Shown here piece after piece: positions 42,489 to 51,208 of a DNA stretch of 64,000 nucleotides (positions within the stretch are counted from its first letter, which is position 1; each line of letters begins with the position of its first letter). Under the pieces are notes generated by a model that made no database searches, was not told the DNA's origin, and saw nothing but the letters and a program-made list of their open reading frames with translations. Position numbers and translations under genes: made by a program. Location of the stretch: contig NZ_NEJP01000011.1 of NCBI RefSeq assembly GCF_002113125.1, positions 124,001-188,000 on the forward strand, in the 5' to 3' direction. The DNA comes from Pseudomonas sp. B20(2017). Lineage in GTDB: Bacteria > Pseudomonadota > Gammaproteobacteria > Pseudomonadales > Pseudomonadaceae.

Positions 42489-43109
42489 ATGCCTCAAGCC
42501 GAAGCCTCGCCCCTCGCGGCACCGACGCTGACCGCCGTGCTGTTCGGACTCAGCGGTTGTCTGGTGGACTTCGGCGCGCGTGCCCGCCATCAGACCAGCA
42601 TCGGCCCGGAATACGCCGACGTGACACCCGGCGCCCTCGACAGCCTGCGCAGCCTGCAGCGCCAGCAAATTCCCTGCGCCTGGCTGGATGAGTTGTCCAT
42701 CGCGAGCACTCAGGTACTGGCATCAGCGCTGCCGGACTGGATCAAACCATCGCAATATTCGGCAACAATCAATCCTTGGCCGGCGCCAAACGCCTGCTGG
42801 CAAGCGCTTATGAGCTTGAATGTCGATCGCCTCGACGGTTGCGTACTGGTCAGCGGCGAACCGCGCCTGCTGCAATCGGGCTTGAATGCAGGGCTGTGGA
42901 CTATCGGCCTGGCGTCCTGCGGCTCACTGTGCGGGCTGGCGCCCAGCGAATGGCAAGCCTTGAGCCAAAAGGAACGCGAACAACGGCGCGGCAAGGCGAC
43001 CGTGCAACTGTTCGGCCTCGGCGTGCACTCGGTGATCGATCATTTGGGCGAACTCGACACCTGTCTGGCCGACATCAATCTGCGTCGCGCGAAAGGTGAA
43101 AAGCCCTGA
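42489..43109 (+). CDS. HAD-fold protein lacking the nucleophile, PhnX-like pseudoenzyme
   Basis: A 206-residue protein of the phosphonoacetaldehyde-hydrolase-like HAD subfamily. The first motif reads VLFGLSGCLVDFG. In an active HAD enzyme it would be FD-x-x-G-T-L-V-D, so the nucleophilic Asp is Gly and the Thr is Cys. The core elements TPGALDSLRSLQRQQIP and VLVSGEPRLLQSGLNAGLWTIGL resemble the remaining HAD blocks. It would not be a phosphatase. P. aeruginosa has a gene of this type at the same place beside queF. ATG 42489 was chosen; the frame is open from 42435. Confidence 0.75.
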   Translation: MPQAEASPLAAPTLTAVLFGLSGCLVDFGARARHQTSIGPEYADVTPGALDSLRSLQRQQIPCAWLDELSIASTQVLASALPDWIKPSQYSATINPWPAPNACWQALMSLNVDRLDGCVLVSGEPRLLQSGLNAGLWTIGLASCGSLCGLAPSEWQALSQKEREQRRGKATVQLFGLGVHSVIDHLGELDTCLADINLRRAKGEKP

Positions 43110-43217
43110 CCGGGATCATGCAGGTTGGCCAAGAGTGGATTAGTCTTAAGGAGAGCCATAGACCTTTGGCGCACGGCTGCGGTCTATGCCAGTGCCTCTC
43201 GATAAAAGGAAACAACC

Positions 43218-43481
43218 ATGCCCGCTCAAGAACTGCAAAAACAGCTCAATGCCCTGCGCGAGCAACTGGATCAAAATCCTCCGCTGACCGAAGCCGAGCG
43301 CGCTGATCTACATGCCCTGATGGAACAGATCGAACTGGAACTTGAACTGGAAACCAAAACCAAGGACTCCAACATTGCCGATGGCGTGAACCTGGCCGTT
43401 GAGCGCTTTGAAGTTGATCACCCCACCATCGCCGGCACACTGCGCAACATCATGAATTCCCTGGTCAGCATGGGCATCTGA
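43218..43481 (+). CDS. DUF4404 family protein
   Basis: An 87-residue helical protein, MPAQELQKQLNALREQLDQNPPLTEAERADLHALMEQI and on. The family is widespread in gammaproteobacteria; function unknown. No signal peptide or membrane segment. A good AAGGAAA-type ribosome site precedes it. It shares a bidirectional terminator with queF. Confidence 0.88.
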   Translation: MPAQELQKQLNALREQLDQNPPLTEAERADLHALMEQIELELELETKTKDSNIADGVNLAVERFEVDHPTIAGTLRNIMNSLVSMGI

Positions 43482-43494
43482 AACCCGCGAATGC

Positions 43495-43527
43495 AAAAAA
43501 GCCCTGCCATCACTGGCAGGGCTTTTT
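43495..43527. terminator. Bidirectional terminator, DUF4404 and queF
   Basis: AAAAAA, stem GCCCTGCCA, loop TCAC, stem TGGCAGGGC, TTTTT. Lies between the two convergent stop codons. Confidence 0.93.
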
Positions 43528-43544
43528 CATGTCCGCGAGGCGGG

Positions 43545-44375
43545 TTACTGACGAACCAGACGATGGTTCGGCAGCTGCACGCTTTCGGTGCTGCGGTACG
43601 GGTTGATGTCCAGCCCGCCCCGGCGCACGTAACGCGCGAACACCGTGAGTTTTTCCGGCTTAAGCAAGCGCTGCAGGTCGAGGAAGATCCGCTCCACGCA
43701 TTGTTCGTGGAAGTCCGAGTGCTGGCGGAAGCTGACGATGTACGCCAGCAGACTGGCGTGATCCAGCGCCGCGCCACGGTATTGCACCACCACGCTGCCC
43801 CAGTCCGGCTGGCTGGTCACCGGGCAGTTGGATTTGAGCAGATGACTGTGCACGCTCTCCTCCACCACGCGCGAATCGTCGCAGCGCAGCAGTTCAGGAC
43901 GTGGATGTTCGTAATTGCTGACGCTGATATCCAGATCGTCGATGCACACGCCCGGCAACGCCACGACGCCTTCGGCTTCGACGTCTTTCAGGCTGCGAAC
44001 CCGCACGCCCACCGGTTTGCCAGCAGCAGCGGACAAATCCTTGATCAGCGTCGCTTCGAGGCTTGCGATATCGGCAAACGGCGTCTGGTTCAGCGAGTTC
44101 AGGTACAGCTTGAACGACTTGGATTCGATGATGTTCGGCGAGTCAGCCGGAATGCTGAATTCACCGATCGCCACCACCGGTTTGCCGGAGGGCAGCAGCC
44201 ACGACAGTTCGAAGCAGTTCCAGAAATCCACACCTTTATACGGCAGGGTTTCGGCGGTCAGGCCCAGCTCGGCCCATTTCGCGGTGCGCGGGATCGGGAA
44301 CAGCAAGGACGGCGTGTACGTGGCGATGTATTCGCTGGATTTGCCCAGCGGCGAATGTTCGGCTGCGGGATGCAT
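43545..44375 (-). CDS. queF: QueF, NADPH-dependent preQ0 reductase
   Basis: Reduces 7-cyano-7-deazaguanine (preQ0) to preQ1 in queuosine synthesis. It has 276 residues, the long bimodular type. ESKSFKLYLNSLNQT is the QueF motif and CPVTSQPDWGSV carries the active-site Cys and Asp; RKNS-like LKPEKLTVFARYVRRGGLDINPYRS forms the end. It follows the usual order beside DUF4404 and the cupredoxin. Confidence 0.96.
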   Translation of the reverse strand: MHPAAEHSPLGKSSEYIATYTPSLLFPIPRTAKWAELGLTAETLPYKGVDFWNCFELSWLLPSGKPVVAIGEFSIPADSPNIIESKSFKLYLNSLNQTPFADIASLEATLIKDLSAAAGKPVGVRVRSLKDVEAEGVVALPGVCIDDLDISVSNYEHPRPELLRCDDSRVVEESVHSHLLKSNCPVTSQPDWGSVVVQYRGAALDHASLLAYIVSFRQHSDFHEQCVERIFLDLQRLLKPEKLTVFARYVRRGGLDINPYRSTESVQLPNHRLVRQ

Positions 44376-44436
44376 GGCGGAAACCTGACTGAAGAATCAG
44401 CGGATTCTACCAGCCTTTGCTCCCGCCTTTGAGTGC

Positions 44437-44970
44437 TTATTGACTGACAGTCAGTTTGCCGACCATTCCGGCCTGGTAATGCCCGGGAATGTTGCAGGCA
44501 AATTCCAGACTGGTCGCCTTACTGAAGGTCCAGGTCAATTCGGCGGTCTTGCCCGGCTCCACCAGCACACTGTTGGGGTCGTCGTGTTTCATGCCATGCC
44601 CCATCGAGGCATGATCCATGCCCGCCATGTCGTGGGACATTTCCTTCATACCGGTAGGCGTCAGCATGCCGCTTTGTTGCATCTGCAACATTTCCTGCTG
44701 ATGTTTTGCATGCATCGTCGCGTCGCCAAGGTTGAATTCGTGCAGCAACTGGCCTTTATTCACCAGCACAAAACGAACGGTCTCACCGGCCTTGATCTCG
44801 ATCGCTTTCGGATCGAAGCTCATGTCGCCCATCACCACTTCAATGCTGCGGGTGGCCTTGGCCGCCGGGGCTGGCTGGCCGAAGTCATAGGTGTGCGCCG
44901 GCGATGCCCACAGCGGCGAACTCAGCGCCAGCAGACACGCGGCAAGGGCCAGACGGTTGCGCAAAAACAT
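44437..44970 (-). CDS. Periplasmic cupredoxin (PA2807-like copper-binding protein)
   Basis: A 177-residue exported protein (signal MFLRNRLALAACLLALSSPLWA). It has a plastocyanin-like cupredoxin fold with type-1 copper ligands: H in LLHEFNLGD, then C, H and M in FACNIPGHYQAGMVG. A Met/His-rich insert (about residues 88-130: MLQMQQSGML, MAGMDHASMGHGMKHD) resembles copper-scavenging segments of CopA/CopB. ATG 44970 is preferred (GGAG upstream). It is divergent from copR across a shared CopR-type box, so it is probably copper-induced. P. aeruginosa PA2807 sits at the same place. Confidence 0.88.
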   Translation of the reverse strand: MFLRNRLALAACLLALSSPLWASPAHTYDFGQPAPAAKATRSIEVVMGDMSFDPKAIEIKAGETVRFVLVNKGQLLHEFNLGDATMHAKHQQEMLQMQQSGMLTPTGMKEMSHDMAGMDHASMGHGMKHDDPNSVLVEPGKTAELTWTFSKATSLEFACNIPGHYQAGMVGKLTVSQ

Positions 44971-45047
44971 AGTCGTACTCCAACAAATCAAGGTTCAGCC
45001 TGTGGGAAACTCTAGCCCGCCTGCACTGGCAGCGACCTGACAGGGAG

Positions 45048-45066
45048 ATTACAACTTTGTCAGGTT
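45048..45066 (-). promoter_or_regulatory. CopR-type box between the cupredoxin gene and copR
   Basis: On the minus strand ACCTGACAAAGTTGTAAT, differing by two bases in the centre from the box upstream of copA (58-75). An eight-base perfect inverted repeat ACCTGACA / TGTCAGGT (45035-45042 and 45059-45066) surrounds it. Placed to control both divergent transcripts. Confidence 0.75.
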
Positions 45067-45124
45067 GGCGCTCACCGCGTTTGCCCACGGTATAACGTCC
45101 TCGTTCCCGCTACCCGAGTCGCCC

Positions 45125-45805
45125 ATGAAACTGCTGATCGTCGAAGACCAACCCAAAACCGGCCAGTACCTGCGCCAGGGCCTGACCGAGGCCGGCTTCA
45201 ACACCGAACTGGTGGCCGACGGCACCACTGGCCAGCAATTGGCGTTGAGCGGCGACTATGCGCTGCTGATCCTCGATGTGATGCTGCCCGGTCGCAATGG
45301 CTGGCAGATCCTGCAAGCGGTGCGCAGCGCCGGCCTGGAAACGCCGATCCTGTTTTTGACCGCCAAGGACACCGTTGAAGACCGGGTTCACGGCCTGGAA
45401 CTGGGCGCCGACGACTATCTGGTCAAGCCGTTCGCCTTCTCCGAACTGCTGGCGCGGGTGCGCAGCCTGTTGCGCCGCGGCAGTTCCACGCCTCAGGAAA
45501 CCAGTCTGCGCCTGGCCGATCTGAGCCTGGACCTGATCCGTCGGCGGGTCGAACGCAGCGGTCAACGCATCGACCTCACCGCCAAAGAGTTCGCCCTGTT
45601 GGAAATGCTCCTGCGCCGCCAGGGCGAAGTGCTGCCCAAATCGCTGATCGCCTCGCAGGTTTGGGACATGAATTTTGACAGCGATACCAATGTGATCGAA
45701 GTGGCGATTCGTCGACTGCGCCTGAAGATCGACGACGACTTCCCGAACAAGCTGATTCACACCGTGCGCGGCATGGGTTACGTCCTTGAAGAGCGTGCCG
45801 ACTGA
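45125..45805 (+). CDS. copR: CopR, copper-responsive response regulator
   Basis: A 226-residue OmpR-family regulator. Receiver: VEDQ acidic pair, phospho-Asp in LILDVMLPGRNGW, Thr in FLTAKD, Lys in LVKPF. DNA-binding winged helix: DLTAKEFALLEMLLRR, SDTNVIEVAIRRLRLKID, TVRGMGYVLE. ATG 45125 (MKLLIVEDQ) is standard. The stop overlaps copS by one base. It is expected to bind the two CopR-type boxes in this window and to activate copABCD and the cupredoxin gene. Confidence 0.93.
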   Translation: MKLLIVEDQPKTGQYLRQGLTEAGFNTELVADGTTGQQLALSGDYALLILDVMLPGRNGWQILQAVRSAGLETPILFLTAKDTVEDRVHGLELGADDYLVKPFAFSELLARVRSLLRRGSSTPQETSLRLADLSLDLIRRRVERSGQRIDLTAKEFALLEMLLRRQGEVLPKSLIASQVWDMNFDSDTNVIEVAIRRLRLKIDDDFPNKLIHTVRGMGYVLEERAD

Positions 45806-47142
45806 TGCGCCGATTGTCCTTGAGCGGTCGGCTGGCGCTGCTGTTCGCCGGCTGTACCGCAGTGGTTTCGCTGGTTGCGGGGGTGGTATTCAATCGGGCC
45901 AGCGAAGGCCACTTCATCGAACTCGACCAGCAACTGCTCGAAGGAAAACTGCTCAGCGTGCGTCAGACGCTGTTGAGTGGTAGCGACGCCGCGCACATCA
46001 CTGATGAGTTGAGCCAACAGGGCGATGTTTCGCTGCGCATCAGCAGCCCTGAGGGGCAACGCTGGTTCGGTCGCTCACTGCATGCCCCGGCGAATCTCCC
46101 GCAGCAGCCTGGCCTGGCCACTATCAACGACAACGGCACGGACTATCGCCTGCTCAACGCCGCGCTTGAACCGGAAAAACCGGACTCCCCGCAATTAACT
46201 TTGCTGCTGGACATCACTCACCACCAGCACTTCCTGCAACGCATGCAGCATCTGATCTGGCTGACCGTTGGCCTTTCGGCGCTGGCCACCGCGTTGCTCG
46301 GCGCCTGGGCTGCCCGCAGCGGTCTTCGCCCGTTACGCCGTATGAGTGCGGTGGCCCGTGGGATTTCGGCGCAATCGCTGAATGCCCGACTGCCGGAAGC
46401 GCGGATGCCCGCAGAGCTCGCGGAATTGGCCCACAGCTTCAACGCCATGCTCGGACGTCTCGATGACTCTTTTCAGCGACTGTCAGCGTTCTCCGCCGAC
46501 ATCGCCCATGAGTTGCGCACCCCGCTGTCAAACTTGCTGACTCACACTCAGGTCACCCTGACCCGCCCTCGCCCACTCGAAGACTATCGCGAAGCGCTGC
46601 ACAGCAACCTTGAAGAGCTGCAATGGATGGCGCAGTTGGTGAACGACATGCTTTATCTGGCCAAGGCTGACCACGGTTTGCTGGTGCCCAAGCGTGAACC
46701 GCTGGATCTGGCGGAAGAAGCCGATGCGCTGCTGGAGTTTTTTGCACCGCTGGCCGAAGACGCTCAGGTCAGCCTGAGCCGTGACGGTGCGGGGCGATTC
46801 GAGGGGGATCGCGCGATGTTGCGCCGGGCGCTGTCGAATCTGCTGGATAACGCGTTGCGTTTTACCCCTGCCGCTGGCGAAGTGCGTGTGAAGGTGGTTG
46901 AGCAGGCGAAATCCTTGAGGTTGACCGTGGAGAACAGTGGCGAGGGGATTTCTGCTGAGTTGTTGCCGCGCTTGTTCGATCGCTTCTACCGGGCGGATCC
47001 GGCGCGCCAGGAAGGCAGCAGCGAGCACGCGGGATTGGGACTGGCGATTACTCAGTCGATCATCCGGGCCCATGGCGGGCAGATTCATTGCGAATCGGCT
47101 CAGGGCTGGACGCGGTTTGTGATTGAGTTGCCCAAAGTTTGA
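45805..47142 (+). CDS. copS: CopS, copper-sensing histidine kinase
   Basis: A 445-residue membrane kinase. Two membrane helices (residues about 10-30 and 150-175) flank a periplasmic sensor. HAMP region, H-box AFSADIAHELRTPLSNLL, N-box NLLDNALRF, G-boxes FDRFYRADPARQEGSSEHAGLGLAI. It is the partner of CopR and translation-coupled by a one-base overlap (TGATG). In Pseudomonas the kinase senses periplasmic copper. Confidence 0.93.
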   Translation: MRRLSLSGRLALLFAGCTAVVSLVAGVVFNRASEGHFIELDQQLLEGKLLSVRQTLLSGSDAAHITDELSQQGDVSLRISSPEGQRWFGRSLHAPANLPQQPGLATINDNGTDYRLLNAALEPEKPDSPQLTLLLDITHHQHFLQRMQHLIWLTVGLSALATALLGAWAARSGLRPLRRMSAVARGISAQSLNARLPEARMPAELAELAHSFNAMLGRLDDSFQRLSAFSADIAHELRTPLSNLLTHTQVTLTRPRPLEDYREALHSNLEELQWMAQLVNDMLYLAKADHGLLVPKREPLDLAEEADALLEFFAPLAEDAQVSLSRDGAGRFEGDRAMLRRALSNLLDNALRFTPAAGEVRVKVVEQAKSLRLTVENSGEGISAELLPRLFDRFYRADPARQEGSSEHAGLGLAITQSIIRAHGGQIHCESAQGWTRFVIELPKV

Positions 47143-47161
47143 GGCAAGCAGTGCCGGCCCT

Positions 47162-47251
47162 TTCGCGAGCAAGCTCGCTCCCACAAGTACCGAGTCGCAC
47201 CACAAATTTGTGAGCACTTCAAAACACTGTGGGAGCGAGCTTGCTCGCGAA
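47162..47251. repeat. REP pair (REPIN), second type
   Basis: TTCGCGAGCAAGCTCGCTCC... at 47162-47185 is repeated as an exact inverted 24-base copy at 47228-47251. It lies between convergent copS and lolE. The central bases (GCAAGCTCGC) differ from those of the pair at 19.6 kb. Confidence 0.85.
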
Positions 47252-47265
47252 GGCGGTCTTGAAGC

Positions 47266-48510
47266 TTACGAATATCTCAAGGCATGTGCCGGTTCGATCT
47301 TCGCCGCCCGCCAGGCCGGGTAAACCGTGGCGAGGAAGCTGAGGATGAAGCCCGCCGAGCAGATCAGCAGCACGTCGCCGCCCTGCAATTCCGATGGCAG
47401 GTTGCTGACGAAATACACATCCGAACTGAAGATGTGCTGCCCGGTCACGCGCTCGACCCAGCCCACCATCTCACTGACATTCAGCGCGGCAATCACGCCC
47501 AACACACCGCCGATGATGGTGCCGACGATGCCGATCACCGTGCCCTGCACCATGAAGATCGCCATGATCTGTCGTGGCGTTGCGCCGATGGTACGCAGGA
47601 TCGCAATGTCCGCGCCCTTGTCGTTCACCACCATGATCAGGGTCGCGATGATGTTGAACGCCGCCACCGCGACGATCATCAGCAGCAACAGGCCAATCAT
47701 GGTTTTTTCCATCTTCATCGCGCTGAACAGACTGCCTTGGGTATGGGTCCAGTCATCGGCCTTGAAGTCGGTGCCGAGGCCGCTGGCAATGTCCGACGAA
47801 ACCTTCGGCGCGGCGTACAGATCCTTCACCGCCAGACGCACGCTCTGCACCTGATTCGGCTCCCAGTGCTGCATGGTCGCGGCGTCGGAGACGTGGATCA
47901 GGCCCATGGAACCGTCGAGTTCGGCACCGACCTTGAACACGCCGACCACGTTCAGCCGCTGCATGCGCGGGGTGATGCCGCCCGGTGCGGTGCTGACTTC
48001 CGGGACGATCAGGGTGATCTTGTCGCCAACATTGAGGCGGAAACGCCGGGCGGTGATTTCGCCGAGCACTACGCCGAACTCACCCGGTTTCAAGGCATCG
48101 AGACGGCCCTGAACGATGTGCTGGGCAACGATCGACACCTTGCCTTCCTGGGCCGGGTCGACGCCGCTGATCTGGATCGGCTGCATCATGCCCTTGTAGG
48201 ACAGCATGCCTTCCATCTCGGTGAACGGCACCGCAGCCGTCACTTCCGGGTTTTTCATCGCAGCGGCGGCGACTGGCTGCCAGTCATCGATCGGCTTGAC
48301 GCCGACAATGGTCGCGTGAGGCACCATGCCGAGGATGCGCGAACTCATTTCGCGCTGGAAGCCGTTCATCACCGACAGCACCACGATCATCGCCAGCACG
48401 CCGAGGGCGAGCCCGATCATCGAGGTCATCGAAATGAACGAAACAAAGCGATTGCGGCGCTTGGCGCGGGTATAGCGCGTGCCGATAAAGATCGATAACG
48501 GTCTGAACAT
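47266..48510 (-). CDS. lolE: LolE-type lipoprotein-releasing ABC permease
   Basis: A 414-residue inner-membrane permease, third gene of lolCDE, extracting outer-membrane-directed lipoproteins. N-terminal MFRPLSIFIGTRYTRAKRRNRFVSFISMTSMIGLALGV with the first helix, then a large periplasmic domain and three C-terminal helices (FtsX-like). It is highly similar to the lolC product at 49265-50515. A terminator separates it from lolD, so it may be transcribed less, or have its own promoter. The ATG at 48510 was preferred over 48522. Confidence 0.9.
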   Translation of the reverse strand: MFRPLSIFIGTRYTRAKRRNRFVSFISMTSMIGLALGVLAMIVVLSVMNGFQREMSSRILGMVPHATIVGVKPIDDWQPVAAAAMKNPEVTAAVPFTEMEGMLSYKGMMQPIQISGVDPAQEGKVSIVAQHIVQGRLDALKPGEFGVVLGEITARRFRLNVGDKITLIVPEVSTAPGGITPRMQRLNVVGVFKVGAELDGSMGLIHVSDAATMQHWEPNQVQSVRLAVKDLYAAPKVSSDIASGLGTDFKADDWTHTQGSLFSAMKMEKTMIGLLLLMIVAVAAFNIIATLIMVVNDKGADIAILRTIGATPRQIMAIFMVQGTVIGIVGTIIGGVLGVIAALNVSEMVGWVERVTGQHIFSSDVYFVSNLPSELQGGDVLLICSAGFILSFLATVYPAWRAAKIEPAHALRYS

Positions 48511-48538
48511 TCGCTGGGGCACCGTATAAAAATAAAAG

Positions 48539-48564
48539 ACCCGATGCCTTTTCAGGCATCGGGT
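48539..48564 (-). terminator. Terminator between lolD and lolE
   Basis: On the minus strand ACCCGATGCC-TGAAAA-GGCATCGGGT, followed by CTTTTATTTTTA. It is a strong stem-loop placed inside the lolCDE unit. Confidence 0.85.
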
Positions 48565-48573
48565 TTCAACGCG

Positions 48574-49257
48574 TCAGATTGGCGTCAGGCAGCCTTCATT
48601 GAGGTGCAGGACGCGGTCCATCTGGCGAGCGAGGTTCATGTCGTGAGTCACCACCAGAAACGCCGTGCGCATCGAAGTGCTGAGTTCCAGCATCAGATCC
48701 TGAATGCCTTCAGCGGTATGGGAGTCGAGGTTGCCGGTCGGCTCATCGAGCATCACCAGGCCTGGATTGTTGACCAGAGCACGGGCGATGGCCACGCGCT
48801 GACGCTCACCACCGGACAGTTCTGCCGGTTTGTGTTCCAGGCGATGGCCCAGCCCCACTCGCTCCAGCAACGCCGTGGCACGCTGACGCGCTTCCGGGAT
48901 CGCGGTCTTGCCGATCAGCAGCGGCATGCAGACGTTTTCCAGCGCGGTGAATTCCGGCAACAGGTGGTGGAACTGGTACACGAACCCGAGGGCGCGGTTA
49001 CGCAGCAGGCCCCGCTTCTTCTCGCTCAGCGCCGACAGTTCTTCACCGTCGAGCCAGACACCGCCCTTGGTTGGCGTGTCGAGACCACCCAGCAGGTTGA
49101 GCAAGGTACTTTTGCCCGAACCGGATTTGCCGACGATCGCCACCCGCTCACCCGGATGCAGTTCCAGTTGCAGGTTGGCCAGCACTTCCACCGACTCCGG
49201 GCCTTCCTCGTAGGATTTGCCCAGGTTGCGGCAGCTCAAGATTGCTTTTTCACTCAT
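48574..49257 (-). CDS. lolD: LolD, lipoprotein-releasing ATPase
   Basis: A 227-residue ABC ATPase of the MacB/LolD type. Walker A GKSGSGKSTLLN, Q-loop YQFHHLLPEFTALEN (LolD-specific), signature LSGGERQRVAIARAL, Walker B LVMLDEPTGNLD, H-loop VTHD. It powers the two Lol permeases. ATG 49257 (MSEKAIL) is seven bases after the lolC stop; ATG 49272 would overlap lolC. Confidence 0.94.
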   Translation of the reverse strand: MSEKAILSCRNLGKSYEEGPESVEVLANLQLELHPGERVAIVGKSGSGKSTLLNLLGGLDTPTKGGVWLDGEELSALSEKKRGLLRNRALGFVYQFHHLLPEFTALENVCMPLLIGKTAIPEARQRATALLERVGLGHRLEHKPAELSGGERQRVAIARALVNNPGLVMLDEPTGNLDSHTAEGIQDLMLELSTSMRTAFLVVTHDMNLARQMDRVLHLNEGCLTPI

Positions 49258-49264
49258 GCCCGAC

Positions 49265-50515
49265 TCACTCATAACGTAGCGCCTCCGCCGGCTGGGTGCG
49301 TGCGGCACGCCAGGCTGGATACAGGGTGGCGAGGAAACTCAGGACCAACGCAGCGGCGCAGACCATGACCACGTCCTGGCTCTGCACCTGCGACGGCAGG
49401 TAATCGATGAAATACACGTCGGCGTTGAGGAATTTGTGTCCGATCACGCCTTCGAGGGCCGAAATTGCGGCGCTGACGTTGAGCGCGGCGAAGATCCCGA
49501 CCACGGCGCCGATGGCCGTGCCGACCACACCGATCACCGTGCCCTGCACCATGAATGTGCGCATGATCGTGCCCGGCGTGGCGCCCAGTGTGCGCAGAAT
49601 GGCGATGTCGCCCTTCTTGTCGTTCACCACCATCACCAGCGTGGAAATGATATTGAATGCAGCCACCGCGACGATCAGCAGCAACAGCAGGCCGATCATG
49701 GCTTTTTCCATGCGGATGGCCTGATACAGATTGCCGTGGGTACGGGTCCAGTCGCGGGCGTAGTAACGGTCTTCGCCGAGGCGCTGGGCAATGTTCCACG
49801 CCTCACGCGGCGCCTGGAACAGATCGTCGAACTTGAGGCGCAGGCCTTGCACCTGATCAGGCTTCCAGCGGTGCATCTTCGCCAGATCCTGCAGGTTGGT
49901 CACGCCCAGGTAGCCGTCCAGCTCACCGGCGCCGACATGGAAGATGCCGACCACGGTGAAGCGTTTCATGCGCGGGAACATCCCGGCCGGGGTCACGCTG
50001 ACCTCCGGTGCGACGAAGGTGATCTTGTCACCGAGGCCCACGCCGAGCTTGGTCGCGGCCTTGTCGCCGATCACGATGCCGAAGCTGCCCGGCGTCAGAT
50101 CGTCGAGTTTGCCCTGCTTCATGAAGTTGTCGATGATCGAGACGTTGCGTTCCAGCGCCGGATCGATGGCATTGAGCAAAACCTTGGACACCTGGCCGTT
50201 GTTGGTCAGCAACCCCTGCATCTGGGTGAACGGCGCGACGGCCGCCACCTGCGGATTCTGCTTGACCTTGGCGGCCAGGCTCGGCCAGTCGTTGATGGCT
50301 TCACCGGACTCGATGGTCGCGTGGGGCACCATGCCCAGCACGCGGGTGCGCATCTCATGATCGAAGCCGTTCATCACCGACAGCACCACGATCATCACGA
50401 CCACGCCAAGGGCGAGCCCGATCATCGAAGTCAGGGAAATGAATGACACAAAATGATTGCGACGCTTTGCACGGGTGTAACGCGTGCCGATAAATACGAA
50501 GAGTGGTCTGAACAT
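49265..50515 (-). CDS. lolC: LolC-type lipoprotein-releasing ABC permease
   Basis: A 416-residue permease, first gene of lolCDE, of the same build as the lolE product (MFRPLFVFIGTRYTRAKRRNHFVSFISLTSMIGLALGV, and the C-terminal helices AMIGLLLLLIVAVAAFNIISTLVMVVND). The two permeases would pair with LolD. Assignment as C rather than E is by position. It is divergent from the PilZ gene. Confidence 0.9.
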   Translation of the reverse strand: MFRPLFVFIGTRYTRAKRRNHFVSFISLTSMIGLALGVVVMIVVLSVMNGFDHEMRTRVLGMVPHATIESGEAINDWPSLAAKVKQNPQVAAVAPFTQMQGLLTNNGQVSKVLLNAIDPALERNVSIIDNFMKQGKLDDLTPGSFGIVIGDKAATKLGVGLGDKITFVAPEVSVTPAGMFPRMKRFTVVGIFHVGAGELDGYLGVTNLQDLAKMHRWKPDQVQGLRLKFDDLFQAPREAWNIAQRLGEDRYYARDWTRTHGNLYQAIRMEKAMIGLLLLLIVAVAAFNIISTLVMVVNDKKGDIAILRTLGATPGTIMRTFMVQGTVIGVVGTAIGAVVGIFAALNVSAAISALEGVIGHKFLNADVYFIDYLPSQVQSQDVVMVCAAALVLSFLATLYPAWRAARTQPAEALRYE

Positions 50516-50609
50516 GTCGGGGCTTGTTCGGAGGGAAAAGGAACGTCCTTGTGGCGGGGGTCGATAACCAGCTTTACACTCAGACCACCGCCGCTACCAT
50601 GGGTTCGCC

Positions 50610-51191
50610 ATGTCGACATTAGATGAAGAAGATCGCCGCGAATACTACCGTATCGAGGATTCGATCGCACTGGAAATTCGGCCCCTGTCGGCTGCTGAAG
50701 CCGCAGGCCAGGAAGTGTTGCAGGATGCTTCCCCACTATTCAACGTGCTCAGCGAACTGCATCTGAGCGAATTCGAGTCGCAGCACTTGCTGCGCCAGAT
50801 CAATGAGCGCGACCGCGCCATCGCTGCGTTCCTGAAATCCCAGAACAAGCGTATCGACCTGCTTAGTCAAGTCATCGCCCTGACCGCGCTTGGGCAGATC
50901 GGCGAGCCGCAACCGGTGATCATTTCCGAAGGCGGGGTCGACTTCCAGCATCCAACCCCGATTGCCACGGGTGCACGCCTGTCGGTGAAAATGGTCCTGA
51001 TGCCTCAGGCCCACGGCTTGCTGCTGCGCGCCCGCGTCACCCATTGCGACCGCAAGGGCGACGGCTATGACGTCGGCACCGAGTTTGAACACTTGACCGA
51101 CGCCCAGCGCCAGTTGCTCGCCCGCTATATCTTGCAGAAGCAGGCACAGGAACGACGTCTGGCCCGCGAACAGAACGAATCAGGCCTCTAA
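50610..51191 (+). CDS. PilZ-domain protein, putative c-di-GMP receptor
   Basis: A 193-residue protein with the family's N-terminal DRREYYRIED (R-x3-R type motif) and a later IISEGGVDFQHP resembling the second PilZ motif. The region LSELHLSEFESQHLLRQINERDRAIAAFLKSQNKRI is helical. Homologues lie beside lolC-sthA in P. aeruginosa (PA2989). c-di-GMP binding is inferred; the second motif is not the strict D/NxSxxG form. Confidence 0.8.
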   Translation: MSTLDEEDRREYYRIEDSIALEIRPLSAAEAAGQEVLQDASPLFNVLSELHLSEFESQHLLRQINERDRAIAAFLKSQNKRIDLLSQVIALTALGQIGEPQPVIISEGGVDFQHPTPIATGARLSVKMVLMPQAHGLLLRARVTHCDRKGDGYDVGTEFEHLTDAQRQLLARYILQKQAQERRLAREQNESGL

Positions 51192-51208
51192 ATCATTAAG
51201 GAAGAACC

